Shown piece by piece: positions 26,585-34,952 of a stretch of 64,000 bases of DNA. Source of the stretch: Neotamlana laminarinivorans (GTDB taxonomy: Bacteria; Bacteroidota; Bacteroidia; Flavobacteriales; Flavobacteriaceae); NCBI RefSeq assembly GCF_020523925.1, contig NZ_JAJAPW010000003.1, positions 496,001 to 560,000 of the forward strand, in the 5' to 3' direction. The translations under genes and the position numbers were made by a program. Under the pieces are notes generated by a model. The model saw only the letters and a list, made by a program, of their open reading frames with translations. It had not been told where the DNA came from and did not search any database. Position 1 is the stretch's first letter; every line of letters starts with the position of its first letter.

Positions 26585-27400
26585 TTAAACCGCAACATCG
26601 TTTTCACGAAGCGCATCGTTTAAAGACGTTTTCTTATCTGTACTTTCTTTACGCTTACCAATAATTAAAGCACATGGTACTTGGTATTCTCCAGCAGGGA
26701 ATGTTTTAGTGTAACTTCCAGGAATTACAACCGAACGAGCGGGTACGCGACCTTTCATTTCTACAGGTTCATCTCCAGTAACGTCAATAATTTTTGTACT
26801 CATGGTTAATACAACGTTAGCGCCTAAAACGGCTTCTTTTTCAACGTGTACACCTTCAACAACAATACAGCGAGATCCTACAAATACATTGTCTTCAATA
26901 ATAACCGGAGCAGCTTGTAATGGCTCTAAAACACCTCCAATACCAACACCACCAGAAAGGTGTACATGCTTTCCAATTTGTGCACAACTACCAACAGTAG
27001 CCCATGTGTCAACCATGGTGCCTTCATCTACATAAGCACCAATATTTACATAACTAGGCATTAAAATAGTACCAGGAGATAGGTAAGAGCCTTGACGTGC
27101 AGAAGCACCAGGCACAACGCGAACACCTTGCCCTGCATAGTCTGTTTTTAAAGGCATTTTGTCGTGGTATTCAAATACACCGGCTTCTAAAGTTTCCATT
27201 TTTTGAATTGGGAAATAAAGCACAACAGCTTTCTTTACCCATTCATTCACTTGCCATCCATCTGCAGTGGGTTCAGCTACTCGTAATTCGCCTTTATCTA
27301 ATTTTTCAATTACAGATCTAATCGCATTGGTAGTAGCTTCATCTTTTAAAAGCGAGCGGTCATCCCATGCCTTTTCTATGATTTGTTGTAACTCAGTCAT
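26585..27400 (-). CDS. dapD: 2,3,4,5-tetrahydropyridine-2,6-dicarboxylate N-succinyltransferase
   Basis: A 271-residue trimeric left-handed beta-helix enzyme that succinylates tetrahydrodipicolinate with succinyl-CoA, the committed step of the succinylase branch of lysine and meso-diaminopimelate synthesis. Motifs include RVVPGASARQGSYLSPGTIL, VDEGTMVDTWATVGSCAQIG, HLSGGVGIGGVLEPLQAAPV and EDNVFVGSRCIVVEGVHV. The start is the ATG read from 27400 (MTELQQIIEKAW). A longer frame to 27424 begins with TTG and overlaps the -7 box. The gene is monocistronic, closed by the hairpin at 26529-26568. Confidence 0.95.
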   Translation of the reverse strand: MTELQQIIEKAWDDRSLLKDEATTNAIRSVIEKLDKGELRVAEPTADGWQVNEWVKKAVVLYFPIQKMETLEAGVFEYHDKMPLKTDYAGQGVRVVPGASARQGSYLSPGTILMPSYVNIGAYVDEGTMVDTWATVGSCAQIGKHVHLSGGVGIGGVLEPLQAAPVIIEDNVFVGSRCIVVEGVHVEKEAVLGANVVLTMSTKIIDVTGDEPVEMKGRVPARSVVIPGSYTKTFPAGEYQVPCALIIGKRKESTDKKTSLNDALRENDVAV

Positions 27401-27421
27401 TATAATATTTAAGTTTTTTGA

Positions 27422-27429
27422 CAAATATA
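27422..27429 (-). promoter_or_regulatory. Predicted -7 box of dapD
   Basis: Read on the minus strand this is TATATTTG, an exact match to the Bacteroidota TAnnTTTG box, about 21 bases before the dapD ATG. No clear TTG -33 element lies 17-19 bases upstream of it. Confidence 0.5.
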
Positions 27430-27714
27430 ATAGGTCTCATGAAAATATCACGATTAACGGTATTACAAATGTCTATAATACTGTAAAAAAGCTTTATTTC
27501 TAAATGGCTAATAGGTGGATATGTCTTTGAATAGCAGTTTGGTGTCGATGAATGGTGTGTTTCTGTCGTTAAATTGTGTTTCGAATTGTTTTTGTGTATT
27601 TCAACGTCTAAAAACAACAGTTCGTCTTATAAACGAGAATTCTGGTGCATACAACTAGTTTTTTATATGAAAAGAACTTGTGAATATATCTTTGAGGTGT
27701 AAAACAACAAAATC
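27430..27714. other. Intergenic region between dapD and the small secreted protein
   Basis: This divergent spacer holds the promoters of dapD and of the gene at 27715. A TATCTTTG box (27687-27694, fitting TAnnTTTG) lies 20 bases before the plus-strand ATG. Otherwise I see no convincing coding frame, repeat or structured RNA. A 74-codon minus-strand frame here lacks family features and is probably chance. Confidence 0.5.
27687..27694 (+). promoter_or_regulatory. Predicted -7 box of the small secreted protein gene
   Basis: TATCTTTG matches TAnnTTTG and ends 20 bases before the ATG at 27715. Upstream, a run of T at 27660-27664 is a weak -33 candidate. Confidence 0.45.
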
Positions 27715-28005
27715 ATGAAAATTAATTTCTACATAGCATTAGGTTTCCTTTTAAGTGTGTCTTTGGCTTCAGCTCAAAACACTTCAGAAGTGCCTGCTAC
27801 TAAAGTAGAAAAAGAAATGATTGTTGCTAATAGCGCAAGCGAAGCAGAAGCTACTAATTCTGATGTAATATTAATATCTGCAGACGAATTAAAGCAAACG
27901 GTGGCTCGTGGTGCTAGCGATATTAGAAAATATTTAACTAGAGAAAGAAAAGCAGGAAATATTAGTGTAGTTTTTCCTAAATCAAATAAAGCGTTAAAAG
28001 CGTAA
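27715..28005 (+). CDS. Small secreted protein, function unknown
   Basis: A 96-residue protein with a clear signal peptide (MKINFYIALGFLLSVSLASA, cleavage probably after SAQ). The mature part is about 75 residues: an acidic, Ala/Glu/Ser-rich stretch (SASEAEATNSD), then a more basic half with DELKQTVARGASDIRKYLT and a positively charged C-terminus (FPKSNKALKA). I recognise no domain. It has its own promoter and is closed by a strong terminator, so it is a single-gene unit between dapD and ruvX. Export to the periplasm or beyond is the only inference I can support. Confidence 0.75.
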   Translation: MKINFYIALGFLLSVSLASAQNTSEVPATKVEKEMIVANSASEAEATNSDVILISADELKQTVARGASDIRKYLTRERKAGNISVVFPKSNKALKA

Positions 28006-28044
28006 TAATAAATTTAAATATTAATAATTTAAGGTTAATTAAAT

Positions 28045-28075
28045 AAAAAAGGCTGTTTTTTAAACAGCCTTTTTT
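28045..28075 (+). terminator. Rho-independent terminator
   Basis: A-tract, then GGCTGTTT pairing with AAACAGCC, then a T-tract. It follows the small secreted protein gene by 40 bases and precedes ruvX. Confidence 0.9.
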
Positions 28076-28096
28076 GTTTTTTATACCTTTATGGCC

Positions 28097-28507
28097 ATGG
28101 GAAGAATTTTAGCAATAGATTTTGGTACAAAACGAACAGGTATAGCGGTTACAGACGAGTTGCAAATAATAGCTTCAGGGTTAACTACAGTAAATACCAA
28201 AGATTTGTTGATTTTTTTAACCGATTATATTAAAAAAGAAACCGTAGAGCTTTTTGTTATAGGAGAACCAAAACAAAAGGATAATACAGCCTCAGAGAGC
28301 GAGAAGTTTATCAAGGCCTTTATAGTGAAACTTCAAAAAACGATACCGAGTATTCCAATTAAACGTGTAGACGAACGTTTTACCTCCAAAATGGCATTTC
28401 AAACCATGATAGATAGTGGTTTAAAAAAGAACCAAAGAAAAAATAAAGCGTTAATAGACGAAATTAGCGCAACCTTAATTCTGCAAAATTATCTATACTC
28501 AAAATAA
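28097..28507 (+). CDS. ruvX: Putative pre-16S rRNA nuclease / Holliday junction resolvase-like RuvX (YqgF)
   Basis: A 136-residue RNase H-fold nuclease. MGRILAIDFGTKRTGIAVTD carries the first catalytic Asp and the family's D-F-G-T-K-R-T-G-I motif. FVIGEPKQKDNTASES and IKRVDERFTSKMAF hold the following acidic site, and ALIDEISATLILQNYL ends the domain with the last acidic residue. Known roles of the family are 16S rRNA 5'-end maturation and possibly recombination. An upstream in-frame ATG at 28091 adds two residues (MA); I prefer 28097 because the family starts at MGRI. It is followed by def, 65 bases away. Confidence 0.92.
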   Translation: MGRILAIDFGTKRTGIAVTDELQIIASGLTTVNTKDLLIFLTDYIKKETVELFVIGEPKQKDNTASESEKFIKAFIVKLQKTIPSIPIKRVDERFTSKMAFQTMIDSGLKKNQRKNKALIDEISATLILQNYLYSK

Positions 28508-28545
28508 TATGTAGGAGCAATACTAGCAAATAAATTATAAGTTAG

Positions 28546-28553
28546 TATTTTTG
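28546..28553 (+). promoter_or_regulatory. Predicted -7 box of def
   Basis: TATTTTTG matches TAnnTTTG and ends 19 bases before the def ATG, inside the 65-base gap after ruvX. It would give def its own transcript. Confidence 0.45.
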
Positions 28554-28572
28554 CGCAACCAAAAAAAAAGTA

Positions 28573-29163
28573 ATGATATTACCAATAGTAGCTTACGGCG
28601 ACCCTGTATTAAGAAAAAAAGCTAAAGATATAACTTCCGATTATCCCAAGCTTAAAGAATTAATAGCTAACATGTTCGAAACCATGTATAATGCTTCTGG
28701 TGTAGGTTTAGCAGCACCCCAAATTGGCCTGCCTATCCGAATGTTTTTGGTCGATACAACTCCTTTTGCAGAGGATGAAGATTTAACCAAAGAAGAGCAA
28801 TCAGCATTAAAAGACTTTAAAAAAGTGTTCATCAATGCAAAAATAATTCAAGAAGAAGGTGAAGAATGGGCATTCAATGAAGGCTGTTTAAGCATACCAG
28901 ATGTAAGAGAAGATGTGTACAGAAAACCTAAAATTACTATCGAATATTTGGATGAAGATTTTAATAAGTATACCGAAACTTACGATGGATTGGTAGCCCG
29001 TGTTATACAGCACGAATACGACCATATAGAAGGGGTTTTATTTACAGATAAATTATCAAGTTTAAAAAAACGATTAATTAAAGGAAGATTAGCTAATATA
29101 TCAAAAGGCAAAATTAGAATAGATTATAGAATGCGCTTTCCTGCCGAAAAAAAGAAAAGATAA
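28573..29163 (+). CDS. def: Peptide deformylase
   Basis: A 196-residue iron/zinc metalloenzyme that removes the N-formyl group from nascent proteins. All three motifs are intact: GVGLAAPQ (43-50), EGCLSIP (103-109, metal-ligand Cys) and QHEYDH (146-151, two metal-ligand His and the catalytic Glu). A short acidic insertion (about 66-84, FAEDEDLTKEEQSALKDF) between motifs 1 and 2 is common in Bacteroidota enzymes. The C-terminus is strongly basic. It lies between ruvX and the DUF5606 gene on the same strand, an arrangement common in flavobacteria. Confidence 0.96.
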   Translation: MILPIVAYGDPVLRKKAKDITSDYPKLKELIANMFETMYNASGVGLAAPQIGLPIRMFLVDTTPFAEDEDLTKEEQSALKDFKKVFINAKIIQEEGEEWAFNEGCLSIPDVREDVYRKPKITIEYLDEDFNKYTETYDGLVARVIQHEYDHIEGVLFTDKLSSLKKRLIKGRLANISKGKIRIDYRMRFPAEKKKR

Positions 29164-29212
29164 CTTGCAAGATTACAGTAAACATGTAATTTTACAGCCC
29201 AAAAAATAACAT

Positions 29213-29641
29213 ATGAGTTTAGAAAAAGTTTTAGCAATTTCTGGTAAACCAGGATTATATAAATTAATAGCCCAAACCCGAGGGGGGTTTGTAGCCGAAT
29301 CGTTAATAGATAATAAACGCATATCGGTAACCATGCAAAATAACGTGAGTGTTTTAAGTGAAATAGCCATCTATACCTTAGAAGAAGAAGTGCCATTACA
29401 CGATGTGTTAAAGAAAATAAAAGATAAAGAAAATGCTAACATCGCATCAGTAAAACCCAAGGATAGTAAAGATAAATTGGAAGAATATTTTTTCGAGATT
29501 TTACCTAATTATGATGAAGATAGAGTTTATGCCAGCGATATTAAAAAAGTAATTCAGTGGTATAACTTACTTCAAAAGCACAATATGTTAGAGCTTCTTG
29601 AAGATAAAGCAACTGCTGATACTACAGATGAAGAAGAATAG
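29213..29641 (+). CDS. DUF5606 domain-containing protein
   Basis: A 142-residue cytoplasmic protein of the Bacteroidota-specific DUF5606 family. It begins SLEKVLAISGKPGLYKLIAQ, followed by GGFVAESLIDNKRISV, which has an SH3-like look. A helical second half (YASDIKKVIQWYNLLQKHNML) and an acidic tail (TADTTDEEE) follow. No enzymatic motif is visible. It is conserved next to def in related genomes as far as I know, which suggests a housekeeping role, but its function is not established. A terminator follows directly. Confidence 0.85.
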   Translation: MSLEKVLAISGKPGLYKLIAQTRGGFVAESLIDNKRISVTMQNNVSVLSEIAIYTLEEEVPLHDVLKKIKDKENANIASVKPKDSKDKLEEYFFEILPNYDEDRVYASDIKKVIQWYNLLQKHNMLELLEDKATADTTDEEE

Positions 29642-29660
29642 TTGAAAAACATAATAAATA

Positions 29661-29692
29661 AAAAGCCTCTTTTTTTTAAGAGGCTTTTTTTT
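29661..29692 (+). terminator. Rho-independent terminator
   Basis: AAAAGCCTCTT and AAGAGGCTTTT form a stem over a T-rich loop, with a T-tract after it. It ends the ruvX-def-DUF5606 group 20 bases after the last stop. Confidence 0.9.
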
Positions 29693-29761
29693 ATACAATT
29701 GTGAAAGTTATGTTAATTATTTCCGACAGTAAAAGAACTCAACTAACAAAACACCCACACA

Positions 29762-30433
29762 ATGAACTCAATTTGGTTTTTCGAAGATGTAAACCTTTTT
29801 AAAGTGTTATGTCCTCATAAGTTTAAAAAGTATAAAAGCGCACATTGTTTCGATACATACAAGAAACAAGACTATATTTATTTTGAAGAGGAAGCCTCAA
29901 ATAAAGTATTTTTAATTGAAAAAGGAAAAGTAAAAATTGGATATTACAACGAAGACGGATCCGAAGTAATAAAAGCCATATTAACAAAAGGGCAATTATT
30001 TGGCGAAAAAGCCATTTTAGGAGAAAATACACGCGATGAATTTGCGCAATCCATAGAAAATACAACAAGCATTTGCCCTATAGGTGTCGATACGATGCAC
30101 GATTTAATGCGAGACAACCAAACCTTTAGCTTTAAGGTTTATAAATTTATAGGATTTAAATTTCAAAAGCTGGAACGCCGATTAAAATTGTTAATGTTTA
30201 AAGATGCTAAAACAAGATTAGCAGAATTTCTTGAAGAATTATGTCATGAATATGGCTACGATTGCCAAAAAACCGGAGATAAAATTATACAACATCCTTA
30301 CACACAAAAAGATATCGCATCTTTAATAGGAACCTCTAGACCTACATTAAACATACTTTTAAACGAATTAAAAGAACAAAATGTAATAGAATTTAATAGA
30401 AAAGAGATAAGAATTTATAAAAAAATGGCTTAG
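29762..30433 (+). CDS. Crp/Fnr family transcriptional regulator
   Basis: A 223-residue regulator. Residues about 35-130 form a cyclic-nucleotide-binding-type beta-roll (VFLIEKGKVKIGYYNEDGSE, LTKGQLFGEKAILG, TTSICPIG). A dimer helix follows (IGFKFQKLERRLKLLMFKD). The C-terminal winged helix-turn-helix is intact (YTQKDIASLIGTSRPTLNILL at about 180-200). No Cys cluster for an iron-sulfur centre is seen at the N-terminus, and the ligand is unknown. A perfect 16-bp palindrome starts one base after its stop, upstream of the repeat lipoprotein gene, and could be its own or another regulator's target. Confidence 0.9.
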   Translation: MNSIWFFEDVNLFKVLCPHKFKKYKSAHCFDTYKKQDYIYFEEEASNKVFLIEKGKVKIGYYNEDGSEVIKAILTKGQLFGEKAILGENTRDEFAQSIENTTSICPIGVDTMHDLMRDNQTFSFKVYKFIGFKFQKLERRLKLLMFKDAKTRLAEFLEELCHEYGYDCQKTGDKIIQHPYTQKDIASLIGTSRPTLNILLNELKEQNVIEFNRKEIRIYKKMA

Positions 30434-30449
30434 TGTTAGCTAGCTAACA
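30434..30449. repeat. Perfect 16-bp palindrome between the Crp/Fnr gene and the repeat lipoprotein gene
   Basis: TGTTAGCTAGCTAACA is fully self-complementary. It starts one base after the Crp/Fnr stop and ends 21 bases before the predicted -7 box of the lipoprotein gene. No T-tract follows. The site suits a dimeric regulator overlapping the -33 region. Confidence 0.5.
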
Positions 30450-30470
30450 TTTTATAATCTGGTGATAATT

Positions 30471-30478
30471 TAATTTTG
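30471..30478 (+). promoter_or_regulatory. Predicted -7 box of the repeat lipoprotein gene
   Basis: TAATTTTG matches TAnnTTTG, 31 bases before the ATG at 30510. A TTT trinucleotide 17 bases upstream is a weak -33 candidate. Confidence 0.45.
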
Positions 30479-30509
30479 AATCAAGAAAAATTAAAAAAAA
30501 TATATTACT

Positions 30510-31919
30510 ATGATTAAAAAATTCTTATTAGGCGTTTTAGCTTCAGCATTTTTATTTGTGTCTTGTGAAGATGATGATACAAATGTAGTTTCAACAAACG
30601 GAGGAACATTATCAGGTGGTCCATTCACCTTTTATGTAGATGGTACTTCAGATTACGTAACAGATATTTCATTGTCTAACGATATTGAAGGAGAAAATAC
30701 AACCTATGTAATTACTGATGATGCAGGAAATATTTTAGGTTTACCAGCCACTATAACCGATTTAGAAGGTGTAGATTTTGATGGTGCCGGTGTTGGTGTG
30801 TGTTTAATTTGGCATTTAGCTTACGAAGATGGTTTATCTGGCTTAGCTACAGGTAACACTACAGCAGACTTATCTGGAAACTTCGATTTTTCAAACAGTC
30901 TTACTGTAAACCGTTTAGGAGGTCCTGATGCAGGAACCTTAGTGGGTGGGCCATTTACATTTACTGCTGGCGACGGTGTAGTGGATAATGTATCTGGAAT
31001 TACAAATTCTGGAACACCAAATGGTACAAATTTCTCTTACATAATTACAGATGAAGCAGGAACAATTCTTGGGTTACCTGGTACTTTAACCGATTTAGAA
31101 GGTGTAGATTTTGATGGTGCCGGTGTGGGCGTATGTTTAATCTGGTATATTCGTTATGAAGAGGGGTTAACAGGATTAGGAGCAGGGCAAAGTGCAAGCG
31201 ATTTATCTGGAATTTTCGATCTATCTAACAGTTTAGTAGTGAACAGAGAAGCTTACGTTAATGCAGGAACTTTAGAAGGTGGCCCATTTACATTTACTGT
31301 AGGTGATGGAATGGCAGATATGGTGTCTGGTATTACAAATGCTGAAATGACTTCCGGTACAAATGCCTCATACATAATTACAGATGAAGCAGGAACAATT
31401 TTAGGTTTACCAGGAACAATTACCGATGTTGAAGGTGTAGATTTTGATGGAGCAGGAGCAGGAGTGTGCTTAATTTGGTATATCAGATATGAAGATGACC
31501 TAATGGGATTAGCTATGGGTGAAAGTGCAAGTAACTTATCAGGTACTTTCGATTTGTCTAATAGTATAACGGTAAACAGAGAGCCTTATACAAACGCTGG
31601 AACGCTTGAAGGTGGACCATTTAACTTTACGGCAGGTGATGGTATGGCAGATTACGTGTCTGGGATTTCAAACTCTGGAACACCAGCCGGAACGAATGCA
31701 ACTTATATAATTACAGATGATGCGGGTAATATTTTAGGATTACCAGCAACTTTAGCAGATTTAGAAGGAGTAAACTTTGATGGCGCTGGTGTAGGAGTAT
31801 GCTTAATCTGGTATTTAAGATATGAAGATGGAATTACAGGATTAATGATGGGAGAAAATGCTAGTAATTTAAGTGGGTATTTCGATTTATCGAACTCAAT
31901 TACGGTAAACAGAAATTAA
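30510..31919 (+). CDS. Lipoprotein made of four ~110-residue tandem repeats
   Basis: A 469-residue lipoprotein. The signal peptide ends in the lipobox FVSC (Cys19) followed by EDDD, so it should be anchored in the outer membrane. The rest is four tandem repeats of about 110 residues (about 32-141, 142-252, 253-363, 364-469). Each starts GTLxGGPFTF, continues through YIITDxAGxILGLPxT, then EGVDFDGAGVGVCLIW with one Cys per repeat, and ends LSGxFDLSNSxTVNR. Repeats 2-4 are very similar to each other, which indicates recent internal duplication or homogenisation. I know similar repeats in other flavobacterial surface proteins but no named function. It is a single-gene unit after the Crp/Fnr regulator, closed by a terminator. 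Confidence 0.85.
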   Translation: MIKKFLLGVLASAFLFVSCEDDDTNVVSTNGGTLSGGPFTFYVDGTSDYVTDISLSNDIEGENTTYVITDDAGNILGLPATITDLEGVDFDGAGVGVCLIWHLAYEDGLSGLATGNTTADLSGNFDFSNSLTVNRLGGPDAGTLVGGPFTFTAGDGVVDNVSGITNSGTPNGTNFSYIITDEAGTILGLPGTLTDLEGVDFDGAGVGVCLIWYIRYEEGLTGLGAGQSASDLSGIFDLSNSLVVNREAYVNAGTLEGGPFTFTVGDGMADMVSGITNAEMTSGTNASYIITDEAGTILGLPGTITDVEGVDFDGAGAGVCLIWYIRYEDDLMGLAMGESASNLSGTFDLSNSITVNREPYTNAGTLEGGPFNFTAGDGMADYVSGISNSGTPAGTNATYIITDDAGNILGLPATLADLEGVNFDGAGVGVCLIWYLRYEDGITGLMMGENASNLSGYFDLSNSITVNRN

Positions 31920-31951
31920 TTATTAGTATAAGTTGAGTTTAATTGAGTAAA

Positions 31952-31980
31952 AAAAAGTGCAGTAGTTTACTGCACTTTTT
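31952..31980. terminator. Bidirectional rho-independent terminator
   Basis: AAAAAGTGCAGTA and TACTGCACTTTTT form a perfect 13-bp stem around GTT. With A- and T-tracts on both sides it can end the lipoprotein transcript on the plus strand and the M16 peptidase transcript on the minus strand. Confidence 0.9.
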
Positions 31981-32005
31981 TATATTCAAAATAAGTAATA
32001 GAGTA

Positions 32006-34852
32006 TTAGTCTTCAGGGTACAAAATCCCAATAATAGGAGCATCACTTAAGTATTTAACAGCAACGTTTTTAATATCGGCTTTGGTAAGGGCATCTACAT
32101 CGCTTTCAAAATCAAAAATACGTGAGGTATCCTTTTGTAAATAATCGGCATCTTTTAAAGTAGATAGCCAAAACTTATTATCCTTTAAGTCTTCTTTATA
32201 TTCTAGTTTTTGAGCTTCTTTTATTTTAGCTAAATCGGCATCTGTTGGCCCATTGTTTACAAGCGTTTCAATTTCAGTTAAAGCAGCGGCTTTAAGTTTG
32301 TCAACATTTTCTGGTCCACAAGGGAAATTTACCGAGAAATTATACCATCCATAAGGAAATTTAGTAATAGAACCCCTGGCGCCAACACCATAAACACCAC
32401 CTTCTTCTTCGCGAAGCTTTTCAATAAGTTTTATACTTAAAATTTCTCCTAAGCTCTTTAAAGCATGGTGTTCTTTATTGGTGTAAGTAGTTTCTCCTTG
32501 GTAAATAATACGAACAAAACTTTTGGGGTCTACTCCTTTTTTAATGATATTTTCTTGACCACCAGTTAGCGGTCTAAAATCAAAAGTTTGGTAAGTGTCT
32601 GGGGCTTCTTTTGCAGGTAAGCTAGCTAAATAAGTTTGGCTTAAACTTTTAATGCGGTCCTCATCAATATTACCTACAAAATAAAAATGAAAGCCATTGG
32701 CATTATCAAATAGCTCGGTGTATTTGTCGTAAGCTAAATCATAATTCATTTGGTCAAATTTCTCGGGGGTAGGGAACCCGGTAAAGCGTGGATTTTTACC
32801 AGATAAAAATTTGCCCATTTCTATTTGAAAATAAAAATTAGGGTTAGAGAGGATATTACCAAGCATAGCTTTTTGCTTGCCGGTATAAGAAGCATAGGCA
32901 TCTTTGTTTTTATTCAATTTGGTAAAATATAGATGTGTTAATTGAAAAAGTTCTTCAATAGCTTTGGGTGAAGCCATTCCGGATATAGAGGTGTTATAAG
33001 TGCTTATTCTCGGAGAAACTCTAACAATTTTGCCAGATAACATTTGGTCTAAAGTCGTTTTATCAAAGCTGTTTACACCAGCTTCAGATAATCCATTATA
33101 AGCAAATGAGGTGGCTAAATAATCTTCTGTTGAGAGGTTAGAGGTACCACCAAAGCCAAAAGCATCAAACAAAATTTCATCATTTTTAAAATCAGTCTTT
33201 TTATAAGTAACAATAGCACCATTGCTCAAATATAAAGTGGTAGTTCCTAATGTAGCATTAGTTTCTGTTTTGGTAATACCTCCAGCTGTTGGTAATTCGC
33301 TAATTAATGAAGAGGCCAATTGTTTGTCTTCGTAAGGAGTTAAAGTGGTGTTTTTTACAGCGTTAATTAAAGTGGTTACTTGTGCTTTAGTAACTGGCTC
33401 TAAGCCCTCTTTCTCGGGTCCTGTAAGGATAATAACACGGTTGGTTTCCTTTATGTAGTCAGAAATTAGGGCGTTTACATCTTCTAGTTTAGCTTCGGGT
33501 AAAAAGTTTTTGTAGAAATTGTACTCCCAAGTAATTCCGGGCATAGGCTCGTTATTTAAAAAATGTCTAACATATTCAGAAATAATCCGTTTAGATTCTG
33601 TTTTATCTTTATCCTTAAACGATTGTTCCATTCGAGCTAGTAAATCTTTTTTAGCTCTTTCAAATTCTCCAGGATTAAAGCCAAATTGCCTAACGCGTTC
33701 GTTTTCTTCTAAAAGTGTTTTAAGAGCGTTTAGTTGTCCGGTTTCACTAGTCATAGCGAAAGATTGATAGGCTTCTTTGGTGTCTGCCCAAGTGCCACCA
33801 TGAAATGAATACCCATAAACAAAGGGAGGGTTAGGGCTGTTTCTTAATTCGTCTAAACGATTGTTTATCATCTGACTGAATAAGGATTCTAAAACATCTT
33901 TTTTATAATCTTCTAAAGTGATGCTAGCTGAGGCATTGTCTAAATCCTTAAACATAACTTGAACTCTGGTAAAAGGAGCTTCTTTATCCGATTCAATAGC
34001 TATTAGGGTTTCATCATGATTGGTTAAATAATAGGATGCTCGTGTTTTGGGATGTTCAGGATTTTTGATACCGCCAAAATGGGATTTAATTTTTTCTTCT
34101 AGTAGAGCTACATCTACATCGCCTACAGCCATTACAGCCATTAAATCTGGGCGATACCAATCTTTGTAAAAACGAATTAAACTTTCGTAATTAAAGTTTT
34201 CAAGAATATCTTTTTTTCCTATAGGTAAGCGTTCGGCGTACTTAGACCCATAAAGTACTTTAGGAAGGTAATTTTGCATCATACGCTCATCAGCGCCTTG
34301 ACCTAGTCGGTACTCTTCCAGAACAACACCACGTTCTTTATCAATCTCTTCAGGGGTTAAAAGAGCATTGTGAGCCCAATCTTCAATGATTTGAAAGCCT
34401 TTTTCTAGTTTTTCAGGATCGTCACTCGGTATGGGTAAAATATAAACAGTTTCGTCAAAACTAGTGTAGGCGTTTAAATGGGCGCCAAATTTTACACCAA
34501 TACTCTGTAAATAATCAACCAGTTCGTTTTTTTTGAAGTTTTTAGTGCCATTAAAGTTCATGTGTTCCATAAAATGGGCTAATCCTTGTTGGTCATCATC
34601 CTCAAGAATAGAGCCTGCTTTAACAACAAGACGGAGTTCTACTTTATTTTCAGGTTTGCCGTTGTTTTTAATGTAGTAAGTAAGGCCGTTTTCTAAAGTT
34701 CCTGTTTTGACTTCTGGGTTAAAAGGAATGGTCGTTGAAATCGAATCAACAGTTGAGGTGTTAGAGGCAGAGGTTGTGGCAACAGGTTCTAGCTGAGGCT
34801 TGCATGAAATAAATGCAAGCAGTGTGAATAGGAGATAGATTGTTTTTTTCAT
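32006..34852 (-). CDS. M16 family zinc metallopeptidase, lipoprotein
   Basis: A 948-residue two-module M16 (pitrilysin/insulinase) peptidase. The signal peptide has a lipobox ending FISC (Cys17), so it is probably lipid-anchored in the envelope. The inverted zinc motif HFMEH is at 93-97 (His93, Glu96 and His97), and the third ligand lies in EEIDKERGVVLEEYR near residue 175. The N-terminal half is catalytic. The C-terminal half keeps the fold without a second zinc motif, but has VYGVGARGSITKFPYGWY, the R/Y substrate-binding region. It probably degrades peptides at the periplasmic face. The gene stands alone between two intergenic regions. Confidence 0.92.
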   Translation of the reverse strand: MKKTIYLLFTLLAFISCKPQLEPVATTSASNTSTVDSISTTIPFNPEVKTGTLENGLTYYIKNNGKPENKVELRLVVKAGSILEDDDQQGLAHFMEHMNFNGTKNFKKNELVDYLQSIGVKFGAHLNAYTSFDETVYILPIPSDDPEKLEKGFQIIEDWAHNALLTPEEIDKERGVVLEEYRLGQGADERMMQNYLPKVLYGSKYAERLPIGKKDILENFNYESLIRFYKDWYRPDLMAVMAVGDVDVALLEEKIKSHFGGIKNPEHPKTRASYYLTNHDETLIAIESDKEAPFTRVQVMFKDLDNASASITLEDYKKDVLESLFSQMINNRLDELRNSPNPPFVYGYSFHGGTWADTKEAYQSFAMTSETGQLNALKTLLEENERVRQFGFNPGEFERAKKDLLARMEQSFKDKDKTESKRIISEYVRHFLNNEPMPGITWEYNFYKNFLPEAKLEDVNALISDYIKETNRVIILTGPEKEGLEPVTKAQVTTLINAVKNTTLTPYEDKQLASSLISELPTAGGITKTETNATLGTTTLYLSNGAIVTYKKTDFKNDEILFDAFGFGGTSNLSTEDYLATSFAYNGLSEAGVNSFDKTTLDQMLSGKIVRVSPRISTYNTSISGMASPKAIEELFQLTHLYFTKLNKNKDAYASYTGKQKAMLGNILSNPNFYFQIEMGKFLSGKNPRFTGFPTPEKFDQMNYDLAYDKYTELFDNANGFHFYFVGNIDEDRIKSLSQTYLASLPAKEAPDTYQTFDFRPLTGGQENIIKKGVDPKSFVRIIYQGETTYTNKEHHALKSLGEILSIKLIEKLREEEGGVYGVGARGSITKFPYGWYNFSVNFPCGPENVDKLKAAALTEIETLVNNGPTDADLAKIKEAQKLEYKEDLKDNKFWLSTLKDADYLQKDTSRIFDFESDVDALTKADIKNVAVKYLSDAPIIGILYPED

Positions 34853-34952
34853 GAATGAATGTAAATAAGATTATTTTAATGTATTAAAAATAGTAATAAT
34901 TTATTTACAAATTCGTATTGTTAAAAAGGAATATGTTTAAAATAGAGTCAAA

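Noticed and set aside
27393-27617. 74-codon frame upstream of dapD
   Set aside because: It overlaps the dapD start and its promoter box, and its translation has no family or signal feature.
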